Shown here one piece after another: positions 34,293 to 43,882 of a stretch of DNA of 44,095 bases (positions within the stretch are counted from its first letter, which is position 1; every line of letters starts with the position of its first letter). The stretch is taken from positions 1 through 44,095 of the forward strand of contig NZ_RXLZ01000042.1 of assembly GCF_003970865.1 (NCBI RefSeq), given 5' to 3'. The stretch comes from Stenotrophomonas maltophilia (GTDB lineage Bacteria; Pseudomonadota; Gammaproteobacteria; Xanthomonadales; Xanthomonadaceae). The notes beneath the pieces were generated by a model. The model saw nothing but the letters and a program-made list of their open reading frames with translations. It did no database searches and was not told the DNA's origin. Both the position numbers and the translations under genes were made by a program.

Positions 34293-35249
34293 ATGCGCCT
34301 GCCCTTCTGCCTCATTGCCGCCCTGCTGCTGCCCTGTACGGCCCTGGCCACCCCATCCCAGGTCGTCACCGACGACATTGCCCGCTTCTGGGCCACCTAT
34401 GACGCGGTGCGCGCCGAGCCCAACGTCGAACGCCAGGTCGCGCTGGTGCAGGAGCGCTACATCGATCCGGGCAGCCCCGGCCTGCATGCACTGATGCAGG
34501 TGCGCAACTACACCGCCCGCGAATACGCCGAGGCCATGCGTGCGTGGCCGCGCTTCTGGACGTCGGTACGCCCATTGACCGCCAACGCGCAGCAGGCCAG
34601 CGCCACACTGGAACGGGACCTGGCCGCCTTCCGCACGCTCTACCCCGCCCTGCGCCCGGCCACCATCACCTACGCGGTGGGCGTGCTGCGTACTGGCGGG
34701 ACCACGCTGGGTGACAAGGTGCTGATCGGTGCGGAGATGGCGCTGGGCGATGAGCGCGTGGACGTGAGCGAGCTGCCGGCGAACATGCGCGATCGCCTGC
34801 GGATCTTCTACGACAGCAGGCCGGGCGCGAACAACGCGCAGAACAACCTGCACGAGTACGTGCATACCCAGCAGCGCGAGACCACCGGCAGCCTGGCACA
34901 GTACGTGGTGCGCGAAGGTGTGGCGGAGTATGTGGCCGAACGGCTGAGCGGGCGTCGGCCGGCGTTGCCGCTGTACAGCTACGGGCCCGCGCACGAAGCG
35001 GAAATCCGCACGCGCTTCGTTGCCGAGATGGACGGCGAGGATCTGTACAACTGGCTGTACAACAGCGCGCGCAACCCGTTCGGCGTGAGCGATCTGGGCT
35101 ACTACGCCGGCTACCGCATCGCGCAGGAGTACATGCGCCAGCAGACCGATGAGAGGGCCGGCATCGCGCGGATGATCGAGCTGGACTATGCCGATGCGGG
35201 GGCCGTGCGGGCGTTCATTGAGGCATCGGGGTGGTTGCAGCAGCGGTAG
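34293..35249 (+). CDS. Putative exported HEXXH metallopeptidase
   Basis: A 318-residue exported protein with signal peptide MRLPFCLIAALLLPCTALAT. The zinc motif is HEYVH at residues 187-191. Downstream REGVAEYVAE supplies a likely third ligand (Glu208 or Glu212), as in gluzincin-like DUF2268/GldB-type proteins. The region before it (SITYAVG-like strand ITYAVGVLRTGGT, LIGAEMALGD) fits the same fold. Substrate and role are unknown. ATG 34293 gives the signal peptide but has only a weak purine-rich site upstream. Its TAG stop is formed by the GTAG head of a repeat, and no operon partner is seen. Confidence 0.75.
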   Translation: MRLPFCLIAALLLPCTALATPSQVVTDDIARFWATYDAVRAEPNVERQVALVQERYIDPGSPGLHALMQVRNYTAREYAEAMRAWPRFWTSVRPLTANAQQASATLERDLAAFRTLYPALRPATITYAVGVLRTGGTTLGDKVLIGAEMALGDERVDVSELPANMRDRLRIFYDSRPGANNAQNNLHEYVHTQQRETTGSLAQYVVREGVAEYVAERLSGRRPALPLYSYGPAHEAEIRTRFVAEMDGEDLYNWLYNSARNPFGVSDLGYYAGYRIAQEYMRQQTDERAGIARMIELDYADAGAVRAFIEASGWLQQR

Positions 35250-35421
35250 CGCCGGGCCATGCCCGGCGCACAGTGCCAACCAAGGTTGGCACCCACCAGA
35301 GTCAGACCTCCCCAGTAGCGCCGGGCCGTGCCCGGCGCACAGTGCCAACCAAGGTTGGCACCCACCAGCGTCAGACCTGCCCGGCGAGTCAGCCAGTGCG
35401 AACCAACGGTTCGCACCCACC
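35246..35421 (+). repeat. Tandem 69-bp GTAG repeat array
   Basis: Two near-identical 69-bp units start at 35246 and 35315. Each has a GTAG head, a hairpin GCCGGGCCATGCCCGGC (C/T variant in unit two), then a second hairpin GCCAACCAAGGTTGGC and the tail ACCCACCAG. A third partial unit (35395-35421) has the variant hairpin GCGAACCAACGGTTCGC with compensating changes. The first GTAG overlaps the stop codon of the preceding gene. Confidence 0.85.
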
Positions 35422-35473
35422 GAGGGAGCGATTCGCACCCACCATCTGGGAATTCACACCCATCAGGGAAGAC

Positions 35474-35492
35474 GGCCGGCGGCCGGCACTAC
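35474..35492 (-). repeat. GTAG (SMAG-like) short palindrome
   Basis: GGCCGGCGGCCGGC followed by ACTACC reads GTAG plus hairpin on the minus strand. It lies immediately before the queC stop codon. Confidence 0.55.
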
Positions 35493-35501
35493 CAGAGGCG
35501 G

Positions 35502-36167
35502 TCAGGCGTACAGCGTGGGGTCGGGCACGCCGGCTTCGGCAAAGCCCTGCGCGCGCAGGCGGCAGGCGTCGCAGTGGCCGCAGGCGGCGCCGTTGGCGTC
35601 GGCGTTGTAGCAGGACACGGTCAGGCCGAAGTCCACGCCCAGGCGCACGCCTTCGCTGACGATCTGGCCCTTGCTGAGGAACTGCAGCGGGGCATGCACC
35701 TTGATGCCCGCGCCCTCCACGCCCGACTTGGTGGCCAGGTTGGCCAGCGCCTGGAACGCGGCCACGAACTCGGGGCGGCAATCCGGGTAGCCGGAGTAGT
35801 CCACCGCGTTGACGCCGCAGAAGATGTCGTTGGCGCCGAGCACTTCGGCCCAGCCCAGGGCCAGCGACAACATGATGGTGTTGCGCGCCGGCACGTAGGT
35901 GACGGGGATGCCGGCACCGCCGGCCTCGGGCACGTCGATGTCGTCGGTCAGCGCCGAACCGCCGATGCTGCGCAGGTCCACGTCCACGGTCTTGTGCGCG
36001 ATCACGCCCTGGGCCTTGGCCACGCGCGCGGCGGCATCCAGTTCGGAGGTATGGCGCTGGCCATAGCGCACGCTCAGGGCATGCACGGCGAAGCCCTGTT
36101 CCTGGGCCATGGCGATGACGGCGGCTGAATCCATGCCGCCGGAGAGAAGCACGACTGCCTTCTTCAT
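35502..36167 (-). CDS. queC: 7-cyano-7-deazaguanine synthase QueC
   Basis: A 221-residue ATP-dependent enzyme that converts 7-carboxy-7-deazaguanine to preQ0 on the queuosine pathway. The PP-loop SGGMDS is in [20 protein letters not shown] near the N-terminus. Zinc ligands are in the C-terminal [14 protein letters not shown] together with an upstream cysteine (SCYNAD). I start at ATG 36167, which begins the conserved first strand; the frame is open a little further up. queE lies 78 bp upstream on the same strand and makes its substrate. Length is normal. Confidence 0.96.
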   Translation of the reverse strand: MKKAVVLLSGGMDSAAVIAMAQEQGFAVHALSVRYGQRHTSELDAAARVAKAQGVIAHKTVDVDLRSIGGSALTDDIDVPEAGGAGIPVTYVPARNTIMLSLALGWAEVLGANDIFCGVNAVDYSGYPDCRPEFVAAFQALANLATKSGVEGAGIKVHAPLQFLSKGQIVSEGVRLGVDFGLTVSCYNADANGAACGHCDACRLRAQGFAEAGVPDPTLYA

Positions 36168-36245
36168 GGGTAAAACGTCCGGTTGGGAGGGGAAAGCCAG
36201 CACGCTGTCCCGCGCCGGAGCTACATCAGGGAACGCTGCGCAGGC

Positions 36246-36947
36246 TCATCGGCCCGGCTCGTCGTTCCACAGGATTTTATGCAACTGCATCTGGAAGCGC
36301 ACCGGCAACCGGTCTTCAACGATCCAGTCGGCCAGCTGGCGCGCGGTGATCTCGCCCTTGCTCGGCGAGAAGAACACGGTGCAACGTTTCACCAGGCCGT
36401 GCTCGGCGACCAGCGCCTTGGCCCAGTCGTAATCCTCGCGGTTGCAGATGACGAACTTGATCTGGTCGCGTGCAGTCAGCAGCGGCAGGTTTTCCAGGCG
36501 GTTGCGGGCGGCTTCGGCCGAACCCGGGGTCTTGATGTCGACCACGCGCGATACGCGTGGGTCTACCGCGCTGACGTCCAGCGCGCCGGAGGTTTCCAGC
36601 GAGACATCCATGCCGGCATCGCACAGCTTCTGCAGCAGCACCAGGCAGCGCTTCTGCGCCAGCGGCTCGCCGCCGGTTACGCAGACGTGACGCACGCCCT
36701 GGGCCAGCACCTCGGCCACGATGTCGTCGATGTCCCACCAGGTGCCGCCGTGGAAGGCATAGGCGGTGTCGCAGTACTGGCAGCGCAGCGGGCAGCCGGT
36801 CAGGCGCACGAACACGGTTGGCCAGCCGGCGGTATCGGCTTCGCCCTGCAGCGAGGTGAAGATCTCGGTGATCTTCAGGCGTGGCAGCGGCGACTGCACG
36901 ATCTCACTGGGCGTGGCGGCGGCGCTGGACGGGGTAACGGCGGTCAT
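36246..36947 (-). CDS. queE: 7-carboxy-7-deazaguanine synthase QueE
   Basis: A 233-residue radical SAM enzyme that turns 6-carboxytetrahydropterin into 7-carboxy-7-deazaguanine. The cluster cysteines are in GCPLRCQYCDT (CxxxCxxC). LKITEIFTSLQGEADTAG precedes them and TGGEPL is the SAM-binding strand. The N-terminus carries a serine/threonine/alanine extension of about 25 residues before the conserved core. ATG 36947 is preferred over a GTG at 36971. queC follows. Upstream, a gap with two GTAG repeats separates it from cpoB. The Tol-Pal to queE order is common in gammaproteobacteria. Confidence 0.95.
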   Translation of the reverse strand: MTAVTPSSAAATPSEIVQSPLPRLKITEIFTSLQGEADTAGWPTVFVRLTGCPLRCQYCDTAYAFHGGTWWDIDDIVAEVLAQGVRHVCVTGGEPLAQKRCLVLLQKLCDAGMDVSLETSGALDVSAVDPRVSRVVDIKTPGSAEAARNRLENLPLLTARDQIKFVICNREDYDWAKALVAEHGLVKRCTVFFSPSKGEITARQLADWIVEDRLPVRFQMQLHKILWNDEPGR

Positions 36948-37007
36948 GGCGGGGAGTTCTTGGTGGGACACGTGGCGGGTGGGCTACCGTGGCCGGTAAC
37001 GAAAGCG

Positions 37008-37029
37008 GCCGAGCATGGCTCGGCTCTAC
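37008..37029 (-). repeat. GTAG (SMAG-like) short palindrome
   Basis: GCCGAGCATGGCTCGGC followed by TCTAC, in the queE-cpoB gap. It is nearly the same as the copy at 37072-37094, so the pair may be a local duplication. Confidence 0.65.
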
Positions 37030-37071
37030 AACAGCAACCGGACGGGGTTTGCCGGTCCGGAAACGAAAGCA

Positions 37072-37094
37072 GCCGAGCATGGGCTCGGCTCTAC
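37072..37094 (-). repeat. GTAG (SMAG-like) short palindrome
   Basis: GCCGAGCATGGGCTCGGC followed by TCTAC, same orientation as the copy 64 bp to the left. Both are preceded by GAAAGC, giving a direct repeat of roughly 30 bp. Confidence 0.65.
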
Positions 37095-37124
37095 AGGGCA
37101 CCCATTGTACGCCCGGTCAGCGGA

Positions 37125-37943
37125 TCAGCGGATCTGCCTGCCGAGGCGGATGGACTGCAGACGGTCCTGCGCGGTGCGCGCGGCGTCCGAGCCGGGGTAC
37201 TGCGCCACGACGGTCTCCAGCGTCTGCTGGGCCTGGTCGACCTTGCCCTCGCCGTACTGCGAGAGGCCGACCTTGAGCAGGCCGCCAGCGGCCTTGTCGT
37301 GGGTCGGATAGCGCGAGAGCAGTTCGCGGAACTGGGTCTCGGCCATCGGGAAATTGCGGGTGGCGTAGTAGCTCTCGCCCAGCCAGTACAGCGCGTTCGG
37401 CGCGTAGACGCCGTTCGGATACAGCTGCAGGAAGCTCAGGAACAGCTGCGCCGAGTCATCGTACTTGCCGGCCTTCAGCGAATCGAAGGCGACATTGTAG
37501 GAGGTGCGCTCGTCGCCGGTGGCGGCAAGGCTGCCGGCATCACCATGGACGGAAGGCGGCCGCTCGGAAGTGGCCGCCGTCGCGGGTTTTGCCGGGGCCG
37601 GAGCGGCCTTCGGCGCGCTCGCCGGAACGGGCGGCAGGGCCGGGGCGGCATTGCCCCCTTCCAACCGGTTCAGGCGGCTGTCCAGATCCAGGTACTGGTC
37701 CTGGGCGGACTGCTTGAGCTGGGCGTTGTCGTGCTGCAACTGCTCGATCGAGGCCTGCAGGCTGGTGACCTGCTGCCGCAGCTGATTGATCTGGTTCAAC
37801 AGGTCCTGGTTGGCACTGTTGTTGTACATCTGCTGCTCGATCGCGCCAACGCGGTCGGCCAGGCTCTGTCGCTGTGCATGCGCCGGTGCGGCAGCCACGA
37901 GGGCTGCCGCAACGACCAGCATCAGTTTGATGCCAATGCGCAT
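37125..37943 (-). CDS. cpoB: Tol-Pal system coordinator CpoB (YbgF)
   Basis: A 272-residue periplasmic protein. The signal peptide (MRIGIKLMLVVAAALVAAAP) is followed by an N-terminal coiled coil (about residues 30-95, LADRVGAIEQQMYNN and QLRQQVTSLQASIEQL). An alanine/proline-rich linker leads to a C-terminal TPR domain (SYNVAFDSLKAGKYDDSAQLF and YPTHDKAAGGLLKVGLSQYG). In E. coli CpoB links PBP1b activity to Tol-driven constriction. The gene follows pal by 3 bp, so it is in the same operon. mrcB itself is also in this window, 31 kb away. Length and domain order are normal. Confidence 0.95.
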   Translation of the reverse strand: MRIGIKLMLVVAAALVAAAPAHAQRQSLADRVGAIEQQMYNNSANQDLLNQINQLRQQVTSLQASIEQLQHDNAQLKQSAQDQYLDLDSRLNRLEGGNAAPALPPVPASAPKAAPAPAKPATAATSERPPSVHGDAGSLAATGDERTSYNVAFDSLKAGKYDDSAQLFLSFLQLYPNGVYAPNALYWLGESYYATRNFPMAETQFRELLSRYPTHDKAAGGLLKVGLSQYGEGKVDQAQQTLETVVAQYPGSDAARTAQDRLQSIRLGRQIR

Positions 37944-37946
37944 GGA

Positions 37947-38465
37947 TTACTGCGCGGTGTAGACGATTTCGACACGACGGTTCTGCGACCAGCAGGACTC
38001 GTTCGACTCGGTGCAGACCGGACGCTCTTCACCGTAGGACACGACGGTCAGCTGCGAAGCCGAGCCACCGTTGGCCTGCAGGGCCGAGTTGACGCCGTTG
38101 CCACGACGCTCACCCAGGGCCTGGTTGTACGCGCGCGAACCACGCTCGTCGGTGTGGCCCTGCAGAGTGATGCGCGAGGACGGACGGTCACGCAGGTACT
38201 TGGCGTGGCACGCCATGATGGCCTGGAATTCCGGCTTCACGTCTTCCTTGTCCAGGTCGAAGTAGACAACGCGCTGGCGCAGGCAAGCGTCGGTGTCCAG
38301 GTCGCCCGGGCCGTACAGGCCGGAGGTCGACGGAGCGGTCGGGGTGGTGGTCGAGGTGCCGGTGTCAACCGGGGCTGCCGGCTCTTCCTTCACCTTCTTC
38401 GAGCAACCGGCCAGGACGGCCACAGACAGCAGGGAAACAAGCAGAACGCGGGTGGACTTGTTCAT
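37947..38465 (-). CDS. pal: Peptidoglycan-associated lipoprotein Pal
   Basis: A 172-residue outer-membrane lipoprotein. Signal and lipobox VLAGC (near residue 21) are followed by a low-complexity linker rich in threonine and proline. The OmpA-like peptidoglycan-binding domain has VVYFDLDKEDVKPEFQ and GHTDERGSRAYNQALGERR. It binds mDAP in the wall and is recycled by TolB. It sits between tolB (64 bp upstream) and cpoB (3 bp downstream). A TAATAT at about 38515 on the minus strand could be a -10 box for a pal promoter, without a good -35. Confidence 0.97.
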   Translation of the reverse strand: MNKSTRVLLVSLLSVAVLAGCSKKVKEEPAAPVDTGTSTTTPTAPSTSGLYGPGDLDTDACLRQRVVYFDLDKEDVKPEFQAIMACHAKYLRDRPSSRITLQGHTDERGSRAYNQALGERRGNGVNSALQANGGSASQLTVVSYGEERPVCTESNESCWSQNRRVEIVYTAQ

Positions 38466-38529
38466 GGCGATACCTTTGTGGCTCCTAGGCCGATGAGGGG
38501 TTCAAGACAGCGAAAATATTAACACTCTT

Positions 38530-39849
38530 TTAGCGCTGGGTACGGTATGGGGACCATGCCGGTTCGCGCACATCTCCGTCAGCCAGAACCAACCGCTGGC
38601 GCACGCGCGCATCGGAAGAAACGGCGTACAGCACACCACGGCCACCCTCGCGGGCGGCGTACAACACCATGCTTGCGTTGGGCGCAAAGCTCGGAGATTC
38701 ATCCAGCGAACCCGGGGACAGCGTGCTCCAGCGGGGCGAACCCAGCGAGCTGTCCATCATCGCGATCTTGTAGCTGTTGCCCGAGCCCTGGGCGACGGCG
38801 ATCTTCTTGCCATCGTAGGACACCGAGGGCTTGGCATTGTAGTTGCCCTGGAAGGTCACGCGCTCGGCACTGCCGCCGCCCGCACCCACCTTGTAGACCT
38901 GCGGACGGCCGCCGCGGTCGGAGGTGAAGTACACCGCGCTGCCGTCCGGTGCCCAGGTCGGCTCGGTATCGATGGCGAAGTGGTTGGTCAGCTGGGTCAG
39001 CTGCTTGCTGCCCAGGTCCATCACGTAGATTTCCGGGTTGCCCGAACGCGACAGGGTCAGGGCCAGCTTGCGACCGTCCGGCGAGAACGCCGGGGCGCTG
39101 TTGATGCCACGGAAGCTGGTGACCAGCTCGCGTGCGCCGGTGCCGATGTTCTGGATGTAGATGGCCGAATTGCCACGCTCGAAGCTGACGTAGGCCAGCT
39201 TGCTGCCATCCGGGCTCCACGACGGCGACAACAGCGGCTCGGCCGAACGCACGATGGTCTGCGGATTAAAGCCGTCGGAGTCGGCCACCATCAGCGCATA
39301 GCGCATGGCGTCGCCCTTGCCGCTGGCGGTCACGTAGGCGATGCGGGTCCAGAAGGCGCCGCGCACACCGGTGATCTTTTCGTAGATGGCGTCGGCCATC
39401 TGATGGGCGACATCACGCATGGCATTGCCACGGGCGGTCATCGCCAGGCCCAGCAGGCGCTCGCCCTTGGGCACGTCAAACAGTTCGTACTCGACGCGGT
39501 AAGCGCCGGCACCCGCGTCGAGCACGCGGCCGACCACGATGTAGTTCTGCTTCAGCGCGCGCCAGGTGGCGAACTGGATGTCGCCGCCACGCACGGGCTT
39601 TTCGACGATCTGCGCTTCCGGCAGCGTGCGGAACTGGCCCGAGCGCTCCAGGTCGGCGCGGACCACGCCGGCGACGTCGGTCTGCGGTGCAGCCGCCGAA
39701 CCCTGATAGGGCATCGGCACGATGGTGATCGGCAGCGCGGAGGCATTGCCGCCGATGATGTCGATATCCAGCCCCTTCTGCTGCGCGACGGCAGCAAAGG
39801 GCAGCAACAGGGCCGCAAACACGGCAAGCCAGCGAGGCATCTTTTTCAT
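38530..39849 (-). CDS. tolB: Tol-Pal system periplasmic protein TolB
   Basis: A 439-residue periplasmic protein. The start at ATG 39849 gives the signal peptide MKKMPRWLAVFAALLLPFAA; an ATG at 39840 is a near alternative. The N-terminal alpha/beta domain (LDIDIIGGNASALPI onward) is followed by a six-bladed propeller with repeated WSPDGSKLAYVS, FSPDGRKLALTLS and WAPDGSAVYFTS units. TolB binds Pal and is pulled by TolA. The frame upstream of the ATG is open but outside the family. Unlike the tight tolQRA genes, it is preceded by a 283-bp gap. Confidence 0.97.
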   Translation of the reverse strand: MKKMPRWLAVFAALLLPFAAVAQQKGLDIDIIGGNASALPITIVPMPYQGSAAAPQTDVAGVVRADLERSGQFRTLPEAQIVEKPVRGGDIQFATWRALKQNYIVVGRVLDAGAGAYRVEYELFDVPKGERLLGLAMTARGNAMRDVAHQMADAIYEKITGVRGAFWTRIAYVTASGKGDAMRYALMVADSDGFNPQTIVRSAEPLLSPSWSPDGSKLAYVSFERGNSAIYIQNIGTGARELVTSFRGINSAPAFSPDGRKLALTLSRSGNPEIYVMDLGSKQLTQLTNHFAIDTEPTWAPDGSAVYFTSDRGGRPQVYKVGAGGGSAERVTFQGNYNAKPSVSYDGKKIAVAQGSGNSYKIAMMDSSLGSPRWSTLSPGSLDESPSFAPNASMVLYAAREGGRGVLYAVSSDARVRQRLVLADGDVREPAWSPYRTQR

Positions 39850-40132
39850 GGAGCGCTCAATAGGGGGAAACCGGAACGAGGGATAACAAAGCGGGAGTGA
39901 ACCGCTTCGCAATCATGAACCAAGGGTACGTGAATTCCGGGTCAGTTCCAGCCCGTCCTCTCACGCACCGTTAACGTCGTGGCTAACATCGCACCGTCTG
40001 CCCCGGTCACACCGCCCCACAGGACGGTGTTCGACAGCAGCCCCAGCCTGCCCGGTCGAGACCGGGTCCGCCAGAGGCAAGCGCGACATCCGTGGGCGCA
40101 GGTGGCCCGAGAGCCACCCTGCCCTGCCCGCC
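39850..40132. other. tolA-tolB intergenic region
   Basis: There is no credible gene in these 283 bp. A hairpin GGTGGC-N6-GCCACC (40101-40118) lies right after tolA without a T-run, so it might slow decay or damp read-through rather than end the transcript. A separate tolB promoter is possible but I see no clear -35/-10 pair. Confidence 0.4.
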
Positions 40133-41177
40133 TCAGCGATCCTGGGCGGTAAAGGTGAAGTTGAGCGTGCGCGCGAACACCGACTCGAACCCGCGGTACG
40201 GCAGCGGCTGCGCGTTGAGCACGGCGGCCTCGATCGAACGCTTGCCCGCCTCGTCGTACGGGCAGTTCGGGCTGACCTTGGCCTGCATCACCGTGCCCCC
40301 CGGAATCTGGGTGATGGTGATGGTGCAGCGCTGGCCCAGCGGCACCGTATCCGGGCGAACCCACTGCGACAGCACCTTGGCCTGGATCGCGGCCGCGTAC
40401 TTGGCCGAAAGATCATCGCTGTTGCCACCACCACCGGCGGCCGGCTGCGAGGCACCGCTGGCACCGGCAGCGGCACTGCCGGCGGCATTGCGCGCGGCTG
40501 CCACCTGGCGCAGCTTCTGCTCGGCCAGCTTGGCTTCCTTCTCGGCCTGCTCGCGGCGGGCACGGATCTCGGCGATCTTCTTCTGCTTCTCGGCCTCGGC
40601 CTTGTCAGCCGCCACGCGCTCCTGCTCGGCCTGCTTCTTCTTCTCGTCCGCTTCCTGCTGCTTGGCCAGGCGCAGCTTCTGCTCCGCTTCTTCCTGGCGC
40701 TTGCGTTCGGTCAGGTCGATCTGCTCCTGGCGGCGCTTGGCTTCCTGTTCCTGCTTGGCCTTCTCCTGCGAGATGGCCAGTGCGCTCACCGCTTCCTGGT
40801 CCTTGGTGTCCGGCTGCGCGACACGCTCCTGCGCCTGTTGCTGCTGGGGCGTGGGGGCGTCCTGCGGGCGCGGCTCGGGAATCGGCTGCGGCGGCGGAAT
40901 GGTGTCTTCGGGCACGGGGATCGGCTCGGCGACCGGCGGCGGCAGGTCCTCCAGATTCTCCGACTGGCGCAGGGCCTGGCGTGCGGCAGAGGCCTCGGAC
41001 GCGGACAGCGCCAGGCTGGCCTCGACCGAGGGGTCGCCGGCGGCGGCATCGGTGTTGCGTTGGGGCGACCACAGCCAGGCCACGATGAAGACCAGCGCGA
41101 CCAGCAGGTGCACCAGCAACGCCAGCGCCAGGGGCAGGCCCCAGCCGGGTTCGCGCTGATGCGGGGGTGGCAGGGCG

Positions 41178-41188
<11 letters not shown>
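40133..41188 (-). CDS. tolA: Tol-Pal system protein TolA
   Basis: A 351-residue inner-membrane protein that reaches across the periplasm. Residues 16-40 are the membrane anchor (GLPLALALLVHLLVALVFIVAWLW, TolQR-binding). A proline-rich part follows, then a long alanine/lysine/glutamate/glutamine helix (about 120-240, EKAKQEQEAKRRQEQ and KAEAEKQKKIAEIRARREQ). After a glycine/serine-rich hinge comes the globular C-terminal domain that contacts TolB (YAAAIQAKVLSQWVRPD; NCPYDEAGKRSIEAA). The start overlaps the tolR end by 11 bp. Order and size match the family. Confidence 0.95.
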
Positions 41189-41606
<418 letters not shown>

Positions 41607-41630
41607 GGCTTGGACTCCCGGGTCAGGCGC

Positions 41631-42410
41631 TTACTCGTCGCCAGCGCTCTGGCGCTGCAGGATCGAGCTGAACTCTTCGGCGAAGGTCTCGAACCGCACC
41701 GACATGCGCTCCACGCGCGTGGTGAAGCGGTTGTAGGCCCACACCGCCGGAATCGCCACGAACAGGCCGATGGCGGTGGCGAACAGGGCTTCGGAGATGC
41801 CCGGCGCGACGGCGGCGATGCCGGCCTGGGCACCGCTGCTGATCATGTCGTGCATGGTCACCATGATGCCGAACACGGTACCGACCAGGCCCACGTACGG
41901 GGCGGTCGAGCCGATGTTGGCCAGCAGTTCCAGGTTGCGCTCAAGCTGGTCCACTTCGCGGGTGTAGGTGGTGCGCATGGCACGCTGCGCGCCTTCCAGC
42001 TGCGCGCGGCCATCCAGCCGACGCTTGTCGCGCAGGCGGGTGTATTCGCGGAAACCGGCTTCGAAGATCGCTTCCAGGCCGCCGACATTGCGGCTGCGAT
42101 CGGTGGCCGAGCTGTACAGCTTGCCCAGGTCCGCACCGGACCAGAAGCGGTTCTCGAACTCATCGGCTTCGCGGGTGGCCTGCTTGAACACGCGGGCCTT
42201 GCGGAAAATGATCACCCAGCTGACGAACGAGCCGACCAGCAGCAGCAGCACGATGATCTTCACCGGCAGGCTGGCCTTGGCCATCAGTTCGAGGTAGTTG
42301 ATGCCGCCGCCAGTGGTGGCCTGGGCAAGGGTCTGTGTCGCGGCATTGCTGACGTCGGCCGGCAGTGCCTCGGTGACCGTGGCCTGCAGGGCCAGGAGCG
42401 TTGCGATCAT
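41631..42410 (-). CDS. tolQ: Tol-Pal system protein TolQ
   Basis: A 259-residue ExbB/TolQ/MotA-family inner-membrane protein with three transmembrane helices: PVKIIVLLLLVGSFVSWVII, then APYVGLVGTVFGIMVTM and EALFATAIGLFVAIPAVWAY. The conserved GLVGTVFGI and GLFVAIPAV motifs line the TolR channel. ATG 42410 is supported by GAGGA 8 nt upstream; the open frame continues to 42485 without support. The N-terminal extension before the first helix is about 45 residues. ybgC lies 10 bp upstream. Confidence 0.97.
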   Translation of the reverse strand: MIATLLALQATVTEALPADVSNAATQTLAQATTGGGINYLELMAKASLPVKIIVLLLLVGSFVSWVIIFRKARVFKQATREADEFENRFWSGADLGKLYSSATDRSRNVGGLEAIFEAGFREYTRLRDKRRLDGRAQLEGAQRAMRTTYTREVDQLERNLELLANIGSTAPYVGLVGTVFGIMVTMHDMISSGAQAGIAAVAPGISEALFATAIGLFVAIPAVWAYNRFTTRVERMSVRFETFAEEFSSILQRQSAGDE

Positions 42411-42420
42411 CCGTTGTTCC

Positions 42421-42852
42421 TCAGTGTTCGGATTCGGGGTGGAGGTGGGGTTGCAGCACGGCAAGGACAGCCTCGTCCATGCCACGCGGGCGGAAACTGG
42501 CCGCTTCCAGTGCGGCGATGCGGACCTGCGCAGACAGCAGCAGCTCGCCGTCGCGCAGGATCTGCTGGTCGAAGACCATGCTGGCCTTCTTCAGCTGGAC
42601 CAGGCGGGCACTCACCTGCAGGGTGTCATCCAGCCGTGCCGGCTTGATGAAATCCATCTGCATCGAGCGCACCGCGAAGACCATCCCATGCTCGGCGCGC
42701 ATGCGCTCCTGGCCGTAGCCCAGCGCACGCATCCATTCGGTCCGGGCCCGTTCCATGAAGGCCACGTAGCGGGCGTGGTAGACCACGCCACCTGCGTCGG
42801 TATCTTCCCAGTAAATGCGTGTCGGCCAACTGAATCGGGGCTCAACCGACAT
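42421..42852 (-). CDS. ybgC: Acyl-CoA thioesterase YbgC
   Basis: A 143-residue hotdog-fold thioesterase. The 4HBT signature [22 protein letters not shown] holds the catalytic aspartate. In E. coli YbgC hydrolyses acyl-CoAs and associates with the phospholipid machinery; it opens the tol operon in many proteobacteria. Its ATG overlaps the ruvB end by 11 bp and tolQ starts 10 bp after its stop, so ruvB, ybgC and tolQ form one transcript here. Confidence 0.95.
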   Translation of the reverse strand: MSVEPRFSWPTRIYWEDTDAGGVVYHARYVAFMERARTEWMRALGYGQERMRAEHGMVFAVRSMQMDFIKPARLDDTLQVSARLVQLKKASMVFDQQILRDGELLLSAQVRIAALEAASFRPRGMDEAVLAVLQPHLHPESEH

Positions 42853-43882
42853 CGGGAACCTCCGCGAACAGGTCCTGCGGCGGGTTCTTCGGCTTCAGGC
42901 CCATGTGCCGGTAGGCCTTGTGGGTGGCCATGCGGCCACGCGCGGTACGCACCAGGAAGCCCTGCTGGATCAGGTAGGGTTCAACCACGTCTTCCAGCGT
43001 GCCGCGCTCTTCGGACAGCGCCGCAGCCAGCGATTCGATGCCGACCGGGCCACCATCGAAGTAGTCGACCATGGTCTTGAGCAGGCGCCGGTCAAGCTCG
43101 TCGAAGCCTTCCGGGTCGACCTTGAGCATCTTCATCGCAGCCTGTGCCACGGCCTCGTCGATGTGGCCGCCGGCCTTCACCTGCGCATAGTCGCGCACGC
43201 GGCGCAGCAGCCGGTTGGCGATACGCGGCGTGCCACGCGCGCGACGCGCGATCTCCCCTGCCCCGTCGGCGGTGCAGTCGATGGCCAGGATGGCCGCCGA
43301 GCGGCGCACGATGCGGGTCAGCTCTTCGACGCTGTAGAACTCCAGGCGCTGGACGATGCCGAAGCGGTCGCGCAGCGGCGCGGTCAGCAGGCCGGCACGG
43401 GTGGTGGCACCGATCAGGGTGAACGGTGGCAGGTCGATCTTGATCGAGCGGGCGGCAGGGCCCTCGCCGATCATGATGTCGATCTGGAAGTCTTCCATCG
43501 CCGGGTACAGCACTTCCTCCACCACCGGCGACAGGCGATGGATCTCGTCGATGAAGAGCACATCGTGCGGCTGCAGGTTGGTCAGCAGCGCGGCGAGGTC
43601 GCCGGCCTTCTCGATCACCGGGCCGGAGGTGACGCGCAGGGCCACGCCCAGCTCGTTGGCGATGACATGGCTGAGGGTGGTCTTGCCCAGGCCGGGCGGC
43701 CCGAAGATCAGCACGTGGTCGAGCGCGTCGCCACGCCCCTTGGCCGCCTGGATGTAGATTTCCATCTGCTCGCGCACCGGCACCTGGCCGAGGTAGTCGG
43801 CAAGGCGCTTGGGGCGGATGCTGGCGTCGGCGGCGTCATCCTCGCGGGTGGCGCCGGTGCCGATGATGCGGTCGTCGGTCAT
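42842..43882 (-). CDS. ruvB: Holliday junction branch migration helicase RuvB
   Basis: A 346-residue AAA+ motor that, with RuvA, drives Holliday junction migration. Walker A is GPPGLGKTT, Walker [10 protein letters not shown], sensor 1 lies in LIGATTRAG, and the winged-helix C-terminus ends PRTAW-like [14 protein letters not shown]. The start at ATG 43882 gives the usual MTDDRIIG N-terminus; the open frame beyond it runs into repeat DNA. No strong Shine-Dalgarno is seen. ruvA would be expected upstream, beyond the window edge, but a repeat element begins 34 bp before the start. Confidence 0.97.
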   Translation of the reverse strand: MTDDRIIGTGATREDDAADASIRPKRLADYLGQVPVREQMEIYIQAAKGRGDALDHVLIFGPPGLGKTTLSHVIANELGVALRVTSGPVIEKAGDLAALLTNLQPHDVLFIDEIHRLSPVVEEVLYPAMEDFQIDIMIGEGPAARSIKIDLPPFTLIGATTRAGLLTAPLRDRFGIVQRLEFYSVEELTRIVRRSAAILAIDCTADGAGEIARRARGTPRIANRLLRRVRDYAQVKAGGHIDEAVAQAAMKMLKVDPEGFDELDRRLLKTMVDYFDGGPVGIESLAAALSEERGTLEDVVEPYLIQQGFLVRTARGRMATHKAYRHMGLKPKNPPQDLFAEVPDVG

